DNA from: Sipunculus nudus
Taxonomy: Eukaryota; Annelida; Sipuncula; Golfingiida; Sipunculidae
Direction of reading: 5' to 3'
Length of the DNA: 64,000 bases
Assembly (NCBI GenBank): GCA_026874595.1
Contig: CM049318.1
Coordinates: 755,241 to 819,240 of the forward strand
The notes under the pieces: model-generated
The model's input: only the letters and a program-made list of their open reading frames with translations
Databases searched by the model: none
What the model was told of the DNA's origin: nothing
Translations under genes and position numbers: made by a program
Shown: one piece after another, positions 11,100-24,460 of the stretch
How positions within the stretch are numbered: the stretch's first letter is position 1
Layout: every line of letters starts with the position of its first letter

Positions 11100-14000
11100 T
11101 TCCTTTACACAGGAGAGGACTATCATACCCTAGATGGTTATTAACTGTGGAAGAACGTGTGCCTCAGATAATAATCGCCTGGGGTTCCTTTACACAGGAG
11201 GGGTCTGTCATACACTAGATGGTTATTAACTGTGGAAGAACGTGTGCCTCAGATAATAACTGACTGGGTTTCCTTTACACAGGAGGGGTCTGTCATACAC
11301 CTGATGGTTAATACACTGTGGAAGAACGTGTGCCTCAGATAATAACCGCCTGGGGTTCCTTTACACAGGAGGGGTCTGTCATACACTAGATGGTTATTAA
11401 CTGTGGAAGAACGTGTGCCTCAGATAATAACTGCTTGGGTTTCCTTTACACAGGAGGGGTCTGTCATACACTAGATGGTTAATACACTGTGGAAGAACGT
11501 GTGCCTCAGATAATAACCGCCTGGGGTTCCTTTACACAGGAGGGGTCTGTCATACACTAGATGGTTATTAACTGTGGAAGAACGTGTGTCTCAGATAATA
11601 ACTGACTGGGTTTCCTTTACACAGGAGGGGTCTGTCATACACTTGATGGTTAATACACTGTGGAAGAACGTGTGCCTCAGATAATAACTGCCTGAGGTTC
11701 CTTTACTCAGGCGGGTTCTGTCATACACTGAATGGTTAATTAACTGTGCAAGAACGTGTGCCTCAGATAATAACCGCCTGGGGTTTCTTTACCCAGGCGG
11801 GGTCTGTCATACACTAGATGGTTAATACACTGTGGAAGAACGTGTGCCTCAGATAACAACTGACTGGGGTTCCTTTACACAGGAGGGGTCTGTGATACAC
11901 TAGATGGTTATTAACTGTGGAAGAACGTGTGCCTCAGATAATAACTGACTGGGTTTCCTTTACACCGGAGGGGTCTGTCATACACTAGATGGTTATTAAC
12001 TGTGGAAGAACGTGTGCCTCAGATAATAACTGCCTGGGTTTCCTTTTCACAGGAGGGGTCTGTCATACACTTGATGGTTATTAACTGTGGAAGAACGTGT
12101 GTCTCAGATAATAACTGATTGGGGTTCCTTTACACAGGAGGGGTCTGTCATACACTAGATGGTTATTAACTGTGGAAGAACGTGTGCCTCAGATAATAAC
12201 TGCCTGGGTTTCCTTTACACAGGAGGGGTCTGTCATACGCTAGATGGTTATTTACTGTGGAAGAACGTGTGTCTCAGATAATAACTGACTGGGTTTCCTT
12301 TACACAGGAGGGGTCTGTCATACACTAGATGGTTAATACACTGTGGAAGAACGTGTGCCTCAGATAATAACTGACTGGGTTTCCTTTACACAGGAGGGTT
12401 CTGTCATACACTTGATGGTTTATACACTGTGGAAGAACGTGTGCCTCAGATAATAACCGCCTGGGGTTCCTTTACACAGGAGGGGTCTGTCATACACTAG
12501 ATGGTTATTAACTGTGGAAGAACGTGTGCCTCAGATAATAACTGACTGGGTTTCCTTTACACAGGAGGGGTCTGTCATACACTTGTTGGTTAATACACTG
12601 TGGAAGAACGTGTGCCTCAGATAATAACCGCCTGGGGTTCCTTTACACAGGAGGGGTCTGTCATACACTAGATGGTTATTAACTGTGGAAGAACGTGTGC
12701 CTCAGATAATATCTGCCTGGGTTTCCTTTACACAGGAGGGGTCTGTCATACACTAGATGGTTAATACACTGTGGAAGAACGTGTGCCTCAGATAATAACC
12801 GACTGGGTTTCCTTTACACAGGAGGGGTCTGTCATACACTTGATGGTTATCAACTGTGGAAGAACGTGTGCCTCAGATAATAACTGACTGGGTTTCCTTT
12901 ACACAGGAGGGGTCTGTCATACACTAGATGGTTATTAACTGTGGAAGAACGTGTGCCTCAGATAATAACTGCCTGGGTTTCCTTTACACAGGAGGGGTCT
13001 GTCATACACTAGATTTTTATTAACTGTGGAAGAACGTGTGCCTCAGATAATAACTGCCTGGGTTTCCTTTACACAGGAGGGGTCTGTCATACACTAGATG
13101 GTTATTAACTGTGGAAGAACGTGTGTCTCAGATAATAACTGACTGGGGTTCCTTTACACAGGAGGGGTCTGTCATACACTAGATGGTTATTAACTGTGGA
13201 AGAACGTGTGCCTCAGATAATAACTGCCTGGGTTTCCTTTACACAGGAGGGGTCTGTAATACACTAGATGGTTAATACACTGTGGAAGAACGTGTGCCTC
13301 AGATAATAACTGCCTGGGTTTCCTTTACACAGGAGGGGTCTGTCATACACCTGATGGTTAATACACTGTGGAAGAACGTGTGCCTCAGATAATAACCGCC
13401 TGGGGTTCCTTTACACAGGAGGGATCTGTCATACACTAGATGGTTATTAACTGTGGAAGAACGTGTGCCTCAGATAATAACTGACTGGGTTTCCTTTACA
13501 CAGGAGGGGTCTGTCATACACTAGATGGTTATCAACTGTGGAAGAACGTGTGCCTCAGATAATAACTGCCTGGGTTTCCTTTACACAGGAGGGGTCTGTC
13601 ATACACTAGATGGTTATCAACTGTGGAAGAACGTGTGCCTCAGATAATAACTGCCTGGGGTTCCTTTACACAGGAGGGGTCTGTCATACACTAGATGGTT
13701 AATACACTGTGGAAGAACGTGTGCCTCAGATAATAACTGACTGGGTTTCCTTTACACAGGAGTGGTCTGTCATACACTTGATGGTTAATACACTGTGGAA
13801 GAACGTGTGCCTCAGATAATAACCGCCTGGGGTTCCTTTACACAAGAGGGGTCTGTCATACACTAGATGGTTATTAACTGTGGAAGAACGTGTGCCTCAG
13901 ATAATAACTGACTGGGTTTCCTTTACACAGGAGGGGTCTGTCATACACTTGATGGTTAATACACTGTGGAAGAACGTGTGCCTCAGATAATAACTGCCTG

Positions 14001-15960
14001 GGGTTCCTTTACACAGGAGGGGTCTGTCATACACTAGATGGTTATTAACTGTGGAAGAACGTGTGCCTCAGATAATAACTGCCTGGGTTTCCTTTACACA
14101 GGAGGGGTCTGTCATACACTAGATGGTTAATACACTGTGGAAGAACGTGTGCCTCAGATAATAACCGACTGGGTTTCCTTTACACAGGAGGGGTCTGTCA
14201 TAAACTTGATGGTTATCAACTGTGGAAGAACGTGTGCCTCAGATAATAACTGCCTGGGTTTCCTTTACACAGGAGGGGTCTGTCATACACTAGATGGTTA
14301 TTAACTGTGGAAGAACGTGTGCCTCAGATAATAACTGACTGGGGTTCCTTTACACAGGAGGGGTCTGTCATACACTAGATGGTTAATACACTGTGGAAGA
14401 ACGTGTGCCTCAGATAATAACTGACTGGGTTTCCTTTACACAGGAGGGGTCTGTCATACACTTGATGGTTAATACACTGTGGAAGAACGTGTGCCTCAGA
14501 TAATAACCGCCTGGGGTTCCTTTACACAGGAGGGGTCTGTCATACACTAGATGGTTATTAACTGTGGAAGAACATGTGCCTCAGATAATAACTGCCTTGG
14601 GTTCCTTTACACAGGAGAGGACTATCATACCCTAGATGGTTATTAACTGTGGAAGAACGTGTACCTCAGATAATAACCGCCTGGGGTTCCTTTACACAGG
14701 AGGGGTTTGTCATACACTAGATGGTTATTAACTGTGGAAGAACGTGTGCCTCAGATAATAACTGACTGGGTTTCCTTTACACAGGAGGGGTCTGTCATAC
14801 ACCTGATGGTTAATACACTGTGGAAGAACGTGTGCCTCAGATAATAACCGCCTGGGGTTCCTTTACACAGGAGGGGTCTGTCATACACTAGATGGTTATT
14901 AACTGTGGAAGAACGTGTGCCTCAGATAATAACTGCCTGGGTTTCCTTTACACAGGAGGGGTCTGTCATACACTAGATGGTTAATACACTGTGGAAGAAC
15001 GTGTGCCTCAGATAATAACCGACTGGGTTTCCTTTACACAGGAGGGGTCTGTCATACACTTGATGGTTAATACACTGTGGAAGAACGTGTGCCTCAGATA
15101 AAAACCGCCTGGGGTTCCTTTACACAGGAGGGGTCTGTCATACACTAGATGGTTATTAACTGTGGAAGAACGTGTGCCTCAGATAATAACTGACTGGGTT
15201 TCCTTTACACAGGAGGGGTCTGTCATACACTTGATGGTTAATACACTGTGGAAGAACGTGTGCCTCATATAACAACTGACTGGGTTTCCTTTTACACAGG
15301 AGGGGATTGTCATACACTAGATGGTTATTAACTGTGGAAGAACGTGTGCCTCAGATAATAACTGACTGGGTTTCCTTTACACAGGAGGGGTCTGTCAAAC
15401 ACTTGATGGTTAATACACTGTGGAAGAACGTGTGCCTCAGATAATAACTGCCTGAGGTTCCTTTACTCAGGCGGGGTCTGTCATACACTGAATGGTTAAT
15501 TAACTGTGCAAGAACGTGTGCCTCAGATAATAATCGCCTGGGGTTCCTTTAACCAGGCGGGGTCTGTCATACACTAGATGGTTAATACACTGTGGAAGAA
15601 CGTGTGCCTCAGATAACAACTGACTGGGGTTCCTTTACACAGGAGGGGTCTGTGATACACTAGATGGTTATTAACTGTGGAAGAACGTGTGCCTCAGATA
15701 ATAACTGACTGGGTTTCCTTTACACCGGAGGGGTCTGTCATACACTAGATGGTTATTAACTGTGGAAGAACGTGTGCCTCAGATAATAACTGCCTGGGTT
15801 TCCTTTACACAGGAGGGGTCTGTCATACACTTGATGGTTATTAACTGTGGAAGAACGTGTGTCTCAGATAATAACTGATTGGGGTTCCTTTACACAGGAG
15901 GGGTCTGTCATACACTAGATGGTTATTAACTGTGGAAGAACGTGTGCCTCAGATAATAAC
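11100..15960. repeat. Large internal duplication within C1 (offset ~3.5-3.76 kb)
   Basis: Rare landmarks recur in the same order. AGGAGAGGACTATCATACCC is at 11111 and 14613 (offset 3,502). CACTGAATGGTTAATTAAC with GTGCAAGAACG is near 11731 and 15491, TGTGATACAC at 11891 and 15651, and TAACTGATTGGGG near 12113 and 15873 (all offset 3,760). The change of offset by 258 bp means three monomers were gained in the right copy between the first two landmarks. Confidence 0.85.
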
Positions 15961-17109
15961 TGCCTGGGGTTCCTTTACACAGGAGGGGTCTGTCATACAC
16001 AAGATGGTTATTAACTGTGGAAGAACGTGTGCCTAAGATTATAACTGTCTGGGTTTCCTTTACACAGGAGGGGTCTGTCATACACTAGATGGTTAATACA
16101 CTGTGGAAGAACGTGTGTCTCAGATAATAACTGACTGGGTTTCCTTTACACAGGAGGGGTCTGTCATACACTAGATGGTTAATACACTGTGGAAGAACGT
16201 GTGCCTCAGATAATAACCGCCTGGGGTTCCTTTACACAGGAGGGGTCTGTCATACACTAGATGGTTATTAACTGTGGAAGAACGTGTGCCTCAGATAATA
16301 ACTGACTGGGTTTCCTTTACACAGGAGGGGTCTGTCATACACTTGATGGTTTATACACTGTGGAAGAACGTGTGCCTCAGATAATAACCGCCTGGGGTTG
16401 CTTTACACAGGAGGGGTCTGTCATACACTAGATGGTTAATACACTGTGGAAGAACGTGTGTCTCAGATAATAACCGCCTGGGGTTCCTTTACACAGGAGG
16501 GGTCTGTCATACACTAGATGGTTATTAACTGTGGAAGAACGTGGGCCTCAGATAATATCTGACTGGGTTTCCTTTACACAGGAGGGGTCTGTCATACACT
16601 AGATGGTTATTAACTGTGGAAGAACGTGTGCCTCAGATAATAACTGACTGGGTTTCCTTTACACAGGTGGGGTCTGTCATACACTTGATGGTTAATACAC
16701 TGTGGAAGAACGTGTGCCTCAGATAATAACTGCCTGGGGTTCCTTTACACAAGAGGGGTCTGTCATACACTAGATGGTTAATACACTGTGGAAGAACGTG
16801 TGCCTCAGATAATAACTGACTGGGTTCCTTTACACAGGAGGGGTCTGTCATACACTTGATGGTTAATACACTGTGGAAGAACGTGTGCCTCAGATAATAA
16901 CCGCCTGAGTTTCCTTTACACAGGAGGGGTCTGTCATACACTAGATGGATATTACCTGTGGAAGAACGTGTGCCTCAGATAATAACTGACTGGGTTTCCT
17001 TTACACAGGAGGGGTCTGTCATACACTAGATGGTTATTAACTGTGGAAGAACGTGTGCCTCAGATAATAACTGCCTGGGTTTCCTTTACACAGGAGGGGT
17101 CTGTCATAC

Positions 17110-18720
17110 ACTAGATGGTTATTAACTATGGAAGAACGTGTGTCTCAGATAATAACTGACTGGGTTTCCTTAAACAGGAGGGGTCTGTCATACACTAGAT
17201 GGTTATTAACTGTGGAAGAACGTGTGCCTCAGATAATAACTGCCTGGGTTTCCTTTACACAGGAGGGGTCTGTCATACACTAGATGGTTATTAACTGTGG
17301 AAGAACGTGTGCCTCAGATAATAACCGACTGGGTTTCCTTTACACAGGAGGGGTCTGTCATACACTTGATGGTTAATACACTGTGGAAGAACGTGTGCCT
17401 CAGATAATAACCGCCTGGGGTTCCTTTACACAGGAGGGGTCTGTCATACACTAGATGGTTATTAACTGTGCAAGAACGTGTGCCTCAGATAATAACTGCC
17501 TGGGTTTCCTTTACACAGGAGGGGTCTGTCATACACAAGATGGTTATTAACTGTGGAAGAACGTGTGTCTCAGATAATAACTGACTGGGGTTCCTTTACA
17601 CAGGAGGGGTCTGTCATACACTAGATGGTTATTAACTGTGGAAGAACGTGTGCCTCAGATAATAACTGCCTGGGTTTCCTTTACACAGGAGGGGGCTGTA
17701 ATACACTAGATGGTTAATACACTGTGGAAGAACGTGTGCCTCAGATAATAACTGACTGGGTTTCCTTTACACAGGAGGGGTCTGTCATACACCTGATGGT
17801 TAATACACTGTGGAAGAACGTGTGCCTCAGATAATAACCGCCTGGGGTTCCTTTACACAGGAGGGGTCTGTCATACACTAGATGGTTATTAACTATGGAA
17901 GAACGTGTGTCTCAGATAATAACTGACTGGGTTTCCTTTACACAGGAGGGGTCTGTCATACACTAGATGGTTATTAACTGTGGAAGAACGTGTGCCTCAG
18001 ATAATAACTGCCTGGGTTTCCTTTACACAGGAGGGGTCTGTCATACACTAGATGGTTATTAACTGTGGAAGAACGTGTGCCTCAGATAATAACCGACTGG
18101 GTTTCCTTTACACAGGAGGGGTCTGTCATACACTTGATGGTTAATACACTGTGGAAGAACGTGTGCCTCAGATAATAACCGCCTGGGGTTCCTTTACACA
18201 GGAGGGGTCTGTCATACACTAGATGGTTATTAACTGCGGAAGAACGTTTGCCTCAGATAATAACTGACTGGGTTTCCTTTACACAGGAGGGGTCTGTCAT
18301 ACACTTGATGGTTAATACACTGTGGAAGAACGTGTGCCTCAGATAACAACTGACTGGGTTTCCTTTACACAGGAGGGGTCTGTCATACACTAGATGGTTA
18401 TTAACTGTGCAAGAACGTGTGCCTCAGATAATAACTGCCTGGGTTCCTTTACACAGGAGGGGTCTGTCATACACAAGATGGTTATTAACTGTGGAAGAAC
18501 GTGTGTCTCAGATAATAACTGACTGGGGTTCCTTTACACAGGAGGGGTCTGTCATACACTAGATGGTTATTAACTGTGGAAGAACGTGTGCCTCAGATAA
18601 TAACTGCCTGGGTTTCCTTTACACAGGAGGGGGCTGTAATACACTAGATGGTTAATACACTGTGGAAGAACGTGTGCCTCAGATAATAACTGACTGGGTT
18701 TCCTTTACACAGGAGGGGTC
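17110..18720. repeat. Near-tandem duplication within C1 (offset 767 then 939 bp)
   Basis: AACTATGGAAG is at 17124 and 17891 (767 bp, nine monomers). ACACAAGATGG is near 17534 and 18473, and GGCTGTAATACAC near 17694 and 18632 (about 939 bp, eleven monomers). The extra two monomers in the right copy are those with GCGGAAGAACGTTTGCC, the landmark later carried into C2 and C3. Confidence 0.83.
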
Positions 18721-20592
18721 TGTCAACCACCTGATGGTTAATACACTGTGGAAGAACGTGTGCCTCAGATAATAACTGCCTGGGTTTCCTTTACACAGGA
18801 GGGGTCTGTCATACACTAGATGGTTATTAACTGTGGAAGAACGTGTGCCTCAGATAATAACTGACTGGGTTTCCTTTACACAGGAGGGGTCTGTCATACA
18901 CTAGATGGTTAATACACTGTGGAAGAACGTGTGCCTCAGATAATAACTGACTGGGTTTCCTTTACACAGGAGGGGTCTGTCATACACTTGATGGTTAATA
19001 CACTGTGGAAGAACGTGTGCCTCAGATAATAACCGCCTGGGGTTCCTTTACACAGGAGGGGTCTGTCATACACTAGATGGTTATTAACTGTGGAAGAACG
19101 TCTGCCTCAGATAATAACTGACTGGGTTTCCTTTACACAGGAGGGGTCTGTCATACACTTGATGGTTAATACACTGTGGAAGAACGTGTGCCTCAGATAA
19201 TAACCGCCTGGGGTTCCTTTACACAGGAGGGGTCTGTCATACACTAGATGGTTATTAACTGTGGAAGAACGTGTGCCTTAGATAATATCTGCCTGGGTTT
19301 CCTTTACACAGGAGGGGTCTGTCATACACTAGATGGTTAATACACTGTGGAAGAACGTGTGCCTCAGATAATAACCGACTGGGTTTCCTTTACACAGGAG
19401 GGGTCTGTCATACACTTGATGGTTATCAACTGTGGAAGAACGTGTGCCTCAGATAATAACTGCCTGGGTTTCCTTTACACAGGAGGGGTCTGTCATACAC
19501 TAGATGGTTATTAACTGTGGAAGAACGTGTGCCTCAGATAATAACTGACTGGGGTTCCTTTACACAGGAGGGGTCTGTCATACACTAGATGGTTAATACA
19601 CTGTGGAAGAACGTGTGCCTCAGATAATAACTGACTGGGTTTCCTTTACACAGGAGGGGTCTGTCATACACTTGATGGTTAATACACTGTGGAAGAACGT
19701 GTGCCTCAGATAATAACCGCCTGGGGTTCCTTTACACAGGAGGGGTCTGTCATACACTAGATGGTTATTAATTGTGGAAGAACGTGTGCCTCAGATAATA
19801 ACTGCCTGGGGTTCCTTTACACAGGAGAGGACTATCATACACTAGATGGTTATTAACTGTGGAAGAACGTGTGCCTCAGATAATAACCGCCTGGGGTTCC
19901 TTTACACAGGAGGGGTCTGTCATACACTAGATGGTTATTAACTGTGGAAGAACGTGTGCCTCAGATAATAACTGACTGGGTTTCCTTTACACAGGAGGGG
20001 TCTGTCATACACCTGATGGTTAATACACTGTGGAAGAACGTGTGCCTCAGATAATAACCGCCTGGGGTTCCTTTACACAGGAGGGGTCTGTCATACACTA
20101 GATGGTTATTAACTGTGGAAGAACGTGTGCCTCAGATAATAACTGCCTGGGTTTCCTTTACACAGGAGGGGTCTGTCATACACTAGATGGTTAATACACT
20201 GTGGAAGAACGTGTGCCTCAGATAATAACCGACTGGGTTTCCTTTACACAGGAGGGGTCTGTCATACACTTGATGGTTAATACACTGTGGAAGTACGTGT
20301 GCCTCAGATAATAACCGCCTGGGGTTCCTTTACACAGGAGGGGTCTGTCATACACTAGATGGTTATTAACTGTGGAAGAACGTGTGCCTCAGATAATAAC
20401 TGACTGGGTTTCCTTTACACAGGAGGGGTCTGTCATACACTTGATGGTTAATACACTGTGGAAGAACGTGTGCCTCTGATAACAACTGACTGGGTTTCCT
20501 TTACACAGGAGGGGATTGTCATGCACTAGATGGTTATTAACTGTGGAAGAACGTGTGCCTCAGATAATAACTGCCTGGGGTTCCTTTACACA

Positions 20593-20604
20593 GGGGGGGG
20601 GGGG
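20593..20604 (+). repeat. G12 tract at the C1/A3 junction
   Basis: The last family-C monomer (GGGGATTGTCATGCACTAG, then GGTTATTAAC) ends in ACACAG followed by G12, and family A starts at once with TCTGTCATACACTGGATGG and CTGTAGAAG. The same junction occurs at 29362-29373 (G12) and 36243-36252 (G10). Confidence 0.9.
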
Positions 20605-20810
20605 TCTGTCATACACTGGATGGTTAATACACTGTAGAAGAACGTGTGCCTCAAATGATAACTGCCTGGGGTTCCTTTACACAGGAGGGGTCTGTCATAC
20701 ACTGGATAGTTATTTAACCGTGGAAGAACGCAGCCGCAGATAATAAATGCCTGGGATTCCTTTACACAGGCGGAGTCTGTCATACACTGTGAGGTTTATA
20801 GACTGTGGAA

Positions 20811-21154
20811 GAACGCTTGCCGCAGGTAATAACTGCTTGGGATTCCTTTCCACAGGCGGGGTCTGTCATACACTGGATGGTTACTACACTATGGAAGAAC
20901 GCGGGCCTCAGATAATAACTGCCTGGGGCTCCTTTACACAGGCGGGGTCTGACATACACTGTGAGGTTTATAGACTGTGGAAGAACGCTTGCCGCAGGTA
21001 ATAACTGCTTGGGATTCCTTTCCACAGGCGGGGTCTGTCATACACTGGATGGTTACTACACTATGGAAGAACGCGGGCCTCAGATAATAACTGCCTGGGG
21101 CTCCTTTACACAGGCGGGGTCTGACATACACTGTGAGGTTTATAGACTGTGGAA
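20811..21154. repeat. 172-bp dimer in tandem duplication, private to A3
   Basis: GAACGCTTGCC occurs at 20811 and 20983, and the matching third position (21155) reads GAACGCCTGCC. The two 172-bp copies include the TTACTACACTATGG and GCGGGCCTCAG variants. A4 and A5 have a single copy at the corresponding place (about 29580-29750 and 36460-36630). Confidence 0.88.
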
Positions 21155-21639
21155 GAACGCCTGCCGCAGATAATAACTGCCTGGGGTTCCTTTACACAGG
21201 CGGAGTCTGTCATACACTGTGAGGTTTATAGACTGTGGAAGAACGCTTACCGCAGATAATAACTGCCTGGGTTTCCTTTACACAGGCAGGATCTGTCATA
21301 TACTAGATGGTTAATACACTGTGGAAGAACGTGTGCCTCAAAAAATAACTGCCTGGGGTTCCTTTACACAGGCTGAGTCTGTCATACACTTGATGGTTAT
21401 TAACTTTGGAAGAACGTGTGTCTCAGATAATAACTGCCTGGGGTTCCTTTAAACAGGCGGGGTCTGTCATACACTGGATGGTTAATTAACTGTGGAAGAA
21501 CGTTTGCCTCAGATAATAACTGCCTGGGGTTCCTTTACACAGGCGGAGTCTGTCATAAACTTGATGGTTATTAACTGTGGAAGAACGTGTGTCTCAGATA
21601 ATAACTGCCTGGGGTTCCTTTAAACAGGCGGGGTCTGTC

Positions 21640-21710
21640 ATACGCTGGATGGTTAATACACTGTGGAAGAACGCGTGCCTCAGATAATAACTGCCATACA
21701 CTTGATGGTT
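21640..21710. repeat. Internally deleted monomer (30 bp missing), A3 copy
   Basis: At 21691-21700 the sequence goes from AATAACTGCC straight to ATACACTTGATGG, leaving out the TGGGGTTCC...TCTGTC part. That is 30 bp lost, leaving a monomer of about 56 bp. The same broken monomer is at about 30289-30298 and 37169-37178. It is the clearest out-of-register change in the array. Confidence 0.87.
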
Positions 21711-21767
21711 ATTAACTGTGGAAGAACGTGTGTCTCAGATAATAACTGCCTGGGGTTCCTTTACACA

Positions 21768-21778
21768 GGGGGGGGGGG
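21768..21778 (+). repeat. Poly-G tract, locus P6 in A3 (G11)
   Basis: Tract in the left segment of A3, followed by TCTGTCATTCACTGG. Counterparts are 30365-30381 (G17) and 37244-37252 (G9). Confidence 0.88.
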
Positions 21779-22029
21779 TCTGTCATTCACTGGATGGTTA
21801 ATACACTATGGAAGAACGCGTGCCTCAGATAATAACTGCCTGGGGTTCCTTTACACAGGAGGGGTCTGACATACTCTGGATGGTTAATACACTGTGGAAG
21901 AACGGGTGCCTCAGATAATAACTGCCTGGGGTTCCTTAACACAGGCGGGGTCTGACATACACTGGATGGTTATTTAACTGTGGAAGAACGTGTGCCTCAG
22001 ATAATAACTGCCTGGGGTTCCTTAACACA

Positions 22030-22045
22030 GGGGGGGGGGGGGGGG
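22030..22045 (+). repeat. Poly-G tract, locus P5 in A3 (G16)
   Basis: Follows TTCCTTAACACA. Counterparts are 30633-30646 (G14) and 37504-37515 (G12). Confidence 0.88.
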
Positions 22046-24010
22046 TCTGTCATACACTGGATGGTTAATACACTGTGGAAGAACGCGTGCCGCAGATAAT
22101 AACTGCCTGGGGTTCCTTTGCACAGGAGGGGTCTGTCATACACTGGATAGTTATTTAACGGTGGAAGAACGCGTGCCGCAGGTAATAACTGCCTGGGATT
22201 CCTTTCCACAGGCGGCGTCTGTCATACACTGGATTGTTAATACACTATTGAAGAACGCGTGCCTCAGATAATAACTGCCTGGGGCTCCTTTACACAGGCG
22301 GGGTCTGACATACTCTGGAAGGTTAATACACTGTAGAAGAACGTGTGCCTCAAATGATAACTGCCTGGGGTTCCTTTACACAGGAGGGGTCTGTCATACA
22401 CTGGATAGTTATTTAACCGTGGAAGAACGCAGCCGCAGATAATAAATGCCTGGGATTCCTTTACACAGGCGGAGTCTGTCATACACTGTGAGGTTTATAG
22501 ACTGTGGAAGAACGCTTGCCGCAGGTAATAACTGCTTGGGATTCCTTTCCACAGGCGGGGTCTGTCATACACTGGATGGGTAATACACTATGGAAGAACG
22601 CGGGCCTCAGATAATAACTGCCTGGGGCTCCTTTACACAGGCGGGGTCTGACATACACTGTGAGGTTTATAGACTGTGGAAGAACGCCTGCCGCAGATAA
22701 TAACTGCCTAGGGTTCCTTTACACAGGCGGAGTCTGTCATACACTGTGAGGTTTATAGACTGTGGAAGAACGCTTACCGCAGATAATAACTGCCTGGGTT
22801 TCCTTTACACAGGCAGGATCTGTCATATACTAGATGGTTAATACACTGTGGAAGAACGTGTGCCTCAAAAAATAACTGCCTGGGGTTCCTTTACACAGGC
22901 TGAGTCTGTCATACACTTGATGGTTATTAACTTTGGAAGAACGTGTGTCTCAGATAATAACTGCCTGGGGTTCCTTTAAACAGGCGGGGTCTGTCATACA
23001 CTGGATGGTTAATACACTGTGGAAGAACGCGTGCCGCAGATAATAAATGCCTGGGGTTCCTTTGCACAGGAGGGGTCTGTCAAACACTGGATAGTTATTT
23101 AACGGTAGAAGAACGCGTGCCGCAGGTAATAACTGCCTGGGATTCCTTTCCACAGGCGGGGTCTGTCATACACTGGATGGTTAATACACTTTGGAAAACG
23201 CGTGCCTCAGATAATAACTGCCTGGAGCTCCTTTACACAGGCGGGGTCTGTCATACACTGGATGGTTAATACACTATGGAAGAACGCGTGCCTCAGATAA
23301 TAACTGCCTGGGGCTCCTTTACACAGGCGGGGTCTGTCATACACTGGATGGTTAATACACTATGGAAGAACGTGTGTCTCAGATAACAACTGCCTGGGGT
23401 TCCTTTAAACAGGCGGGGTCTGTCATACACTTGATGGTTAATACACTGTGGAAGAACGCGAGCCGCAGATAATAACTGCCTGGGGTTCCTTTACACAGGA
23501 GGGGTCTGTCATACACTGGATAGTTATTTAACCGTGGAAGAACGTGTGCCTCAGATAATAACTGCCTGGGATTCCTTTACACAGACGGAGTCTGTCATAC
23601 ACTGTGAGGTTTATAGACTGTGGAAGAACGCGTGCCGCATATAATAACTGCCTGGGGTTCCTTTACACAGGCAGGATCTGTCATATACTAGATGGTTAAT
23701 ACATTGTGGAAGAACGTGTGCCTCAAATGATAACTGCCTGGGGTTCCTTTACCCAGGCTGAGTCTGTCATACACTTGATGGTTATTAACTGTGGAAGAAC
23801 GTGTGTCTCTGATAATAACTGCCTGGGGTTCCTTTACACAGGCGGGGTCTGTCATACACTGGATGATTAATACACTGTGGAAGAACGCGTGCCTCAGATA
23901 ATATCTGCCTGGGGTTCCTTTACACAGGCGGAGTCTGTCATACACTTGATGGGTATTAACTGTGGAAGAACGTGTGTCTCAGATAATAACTGCCTGGGGT
24001 TCCTTTACAC

Positions 24011-24027
24011 GGGGGGTGGGGGGGGGG
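24011..24027 (+). repeat. Interrupted poly-G tract, locus P1 in A3 (G6-T-G10)
   Basis: The single T at 24017 is shared with the A4 copy and with no other P1 tract, which groups A3 and A4. Confidence 0.9.
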
Positions 24028-24448
24028 TCTGTCATACACTGGATGGTTAATACACTATGGAAGAACGCGTGCCTCAGATAATAACTGCCTGGGGTTCCTT
24101 TACACAGGCAGGATCTGTCATATACTAGATGGTTAATACACTGTGGAAGAACGTGTGCCTCAAATGATAACTGCCTGGGGTTCCTTTACACAGGCTGAGT
24201 CTGTCATACACTTGATGGTTATTAACTGTGGAAGAACGTGTGTCTCAGATAATAACTGCCTGGGGTTCCTTTAAACAGGCGGGGTCTGTCATACACTGGA
24301 TGGTTAATACACTGTGGAAGAACGCGTGCCTCAGATAATATCTGCCTGGGGTTCCTTTACACAGGCGTAGTCTGTCATACACTTGATGGTTATTAACTGT
24401 GGAAGAACGTGTGTCTCAGATAATAACTGCCTGGGGTTCCTTTACACA

Positions 24449-24460
24449 GGGGGGGGGGGG
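24449..24460 (+). repeat. Poly-G tract, locus P2 in A3 (G12, keeps ACACAG)
   Basis: Here the tract follows TTTACACAG, whereas the other P2 copies read TTTACACGG with the CA lost. This may be closer to the ancestral form. Confidence 0.85.

Larger units (their letters stand above)
9450..20592. repeat. Satellite block C1 (family C), ~11.1 kb
   Basis: About 130 highly similar 85-86 bp monomers with CTAGATGGTTATTAAC or CTTGATGGTTAATACAC, ACAGGAGGGG instead of ACAGGCGGGG, and GACTGGGTTTCC, GCCTGGGTTTCC or CCGCCTGGGG. Two monomer types often alternate: TAGATGGTTATTAAC with GACTGGG, and TTGATGGTTAATACAC with CCGCCTGGGG, giving a ~171-bp dimer. It contains longer internal duplications and no long poly-G tract until its right end, a G12 run shared with C2 and C3. 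Only one open frame above about 75 codons occurs (16633-16941, minus strand) and I do not regard it as a gene. Confidence 0.92.

Noticed and set aside
16633-16941. Longest open frame (102 codons, minus strand) within C1
   Set aside because: It lies wholly in C monomers and is open only because of small local indels, such as the missing T at about 16825 (GACTGGGTTCC for GACTGGGTTTCC). The neighbouring identical monomers are closed by stops.
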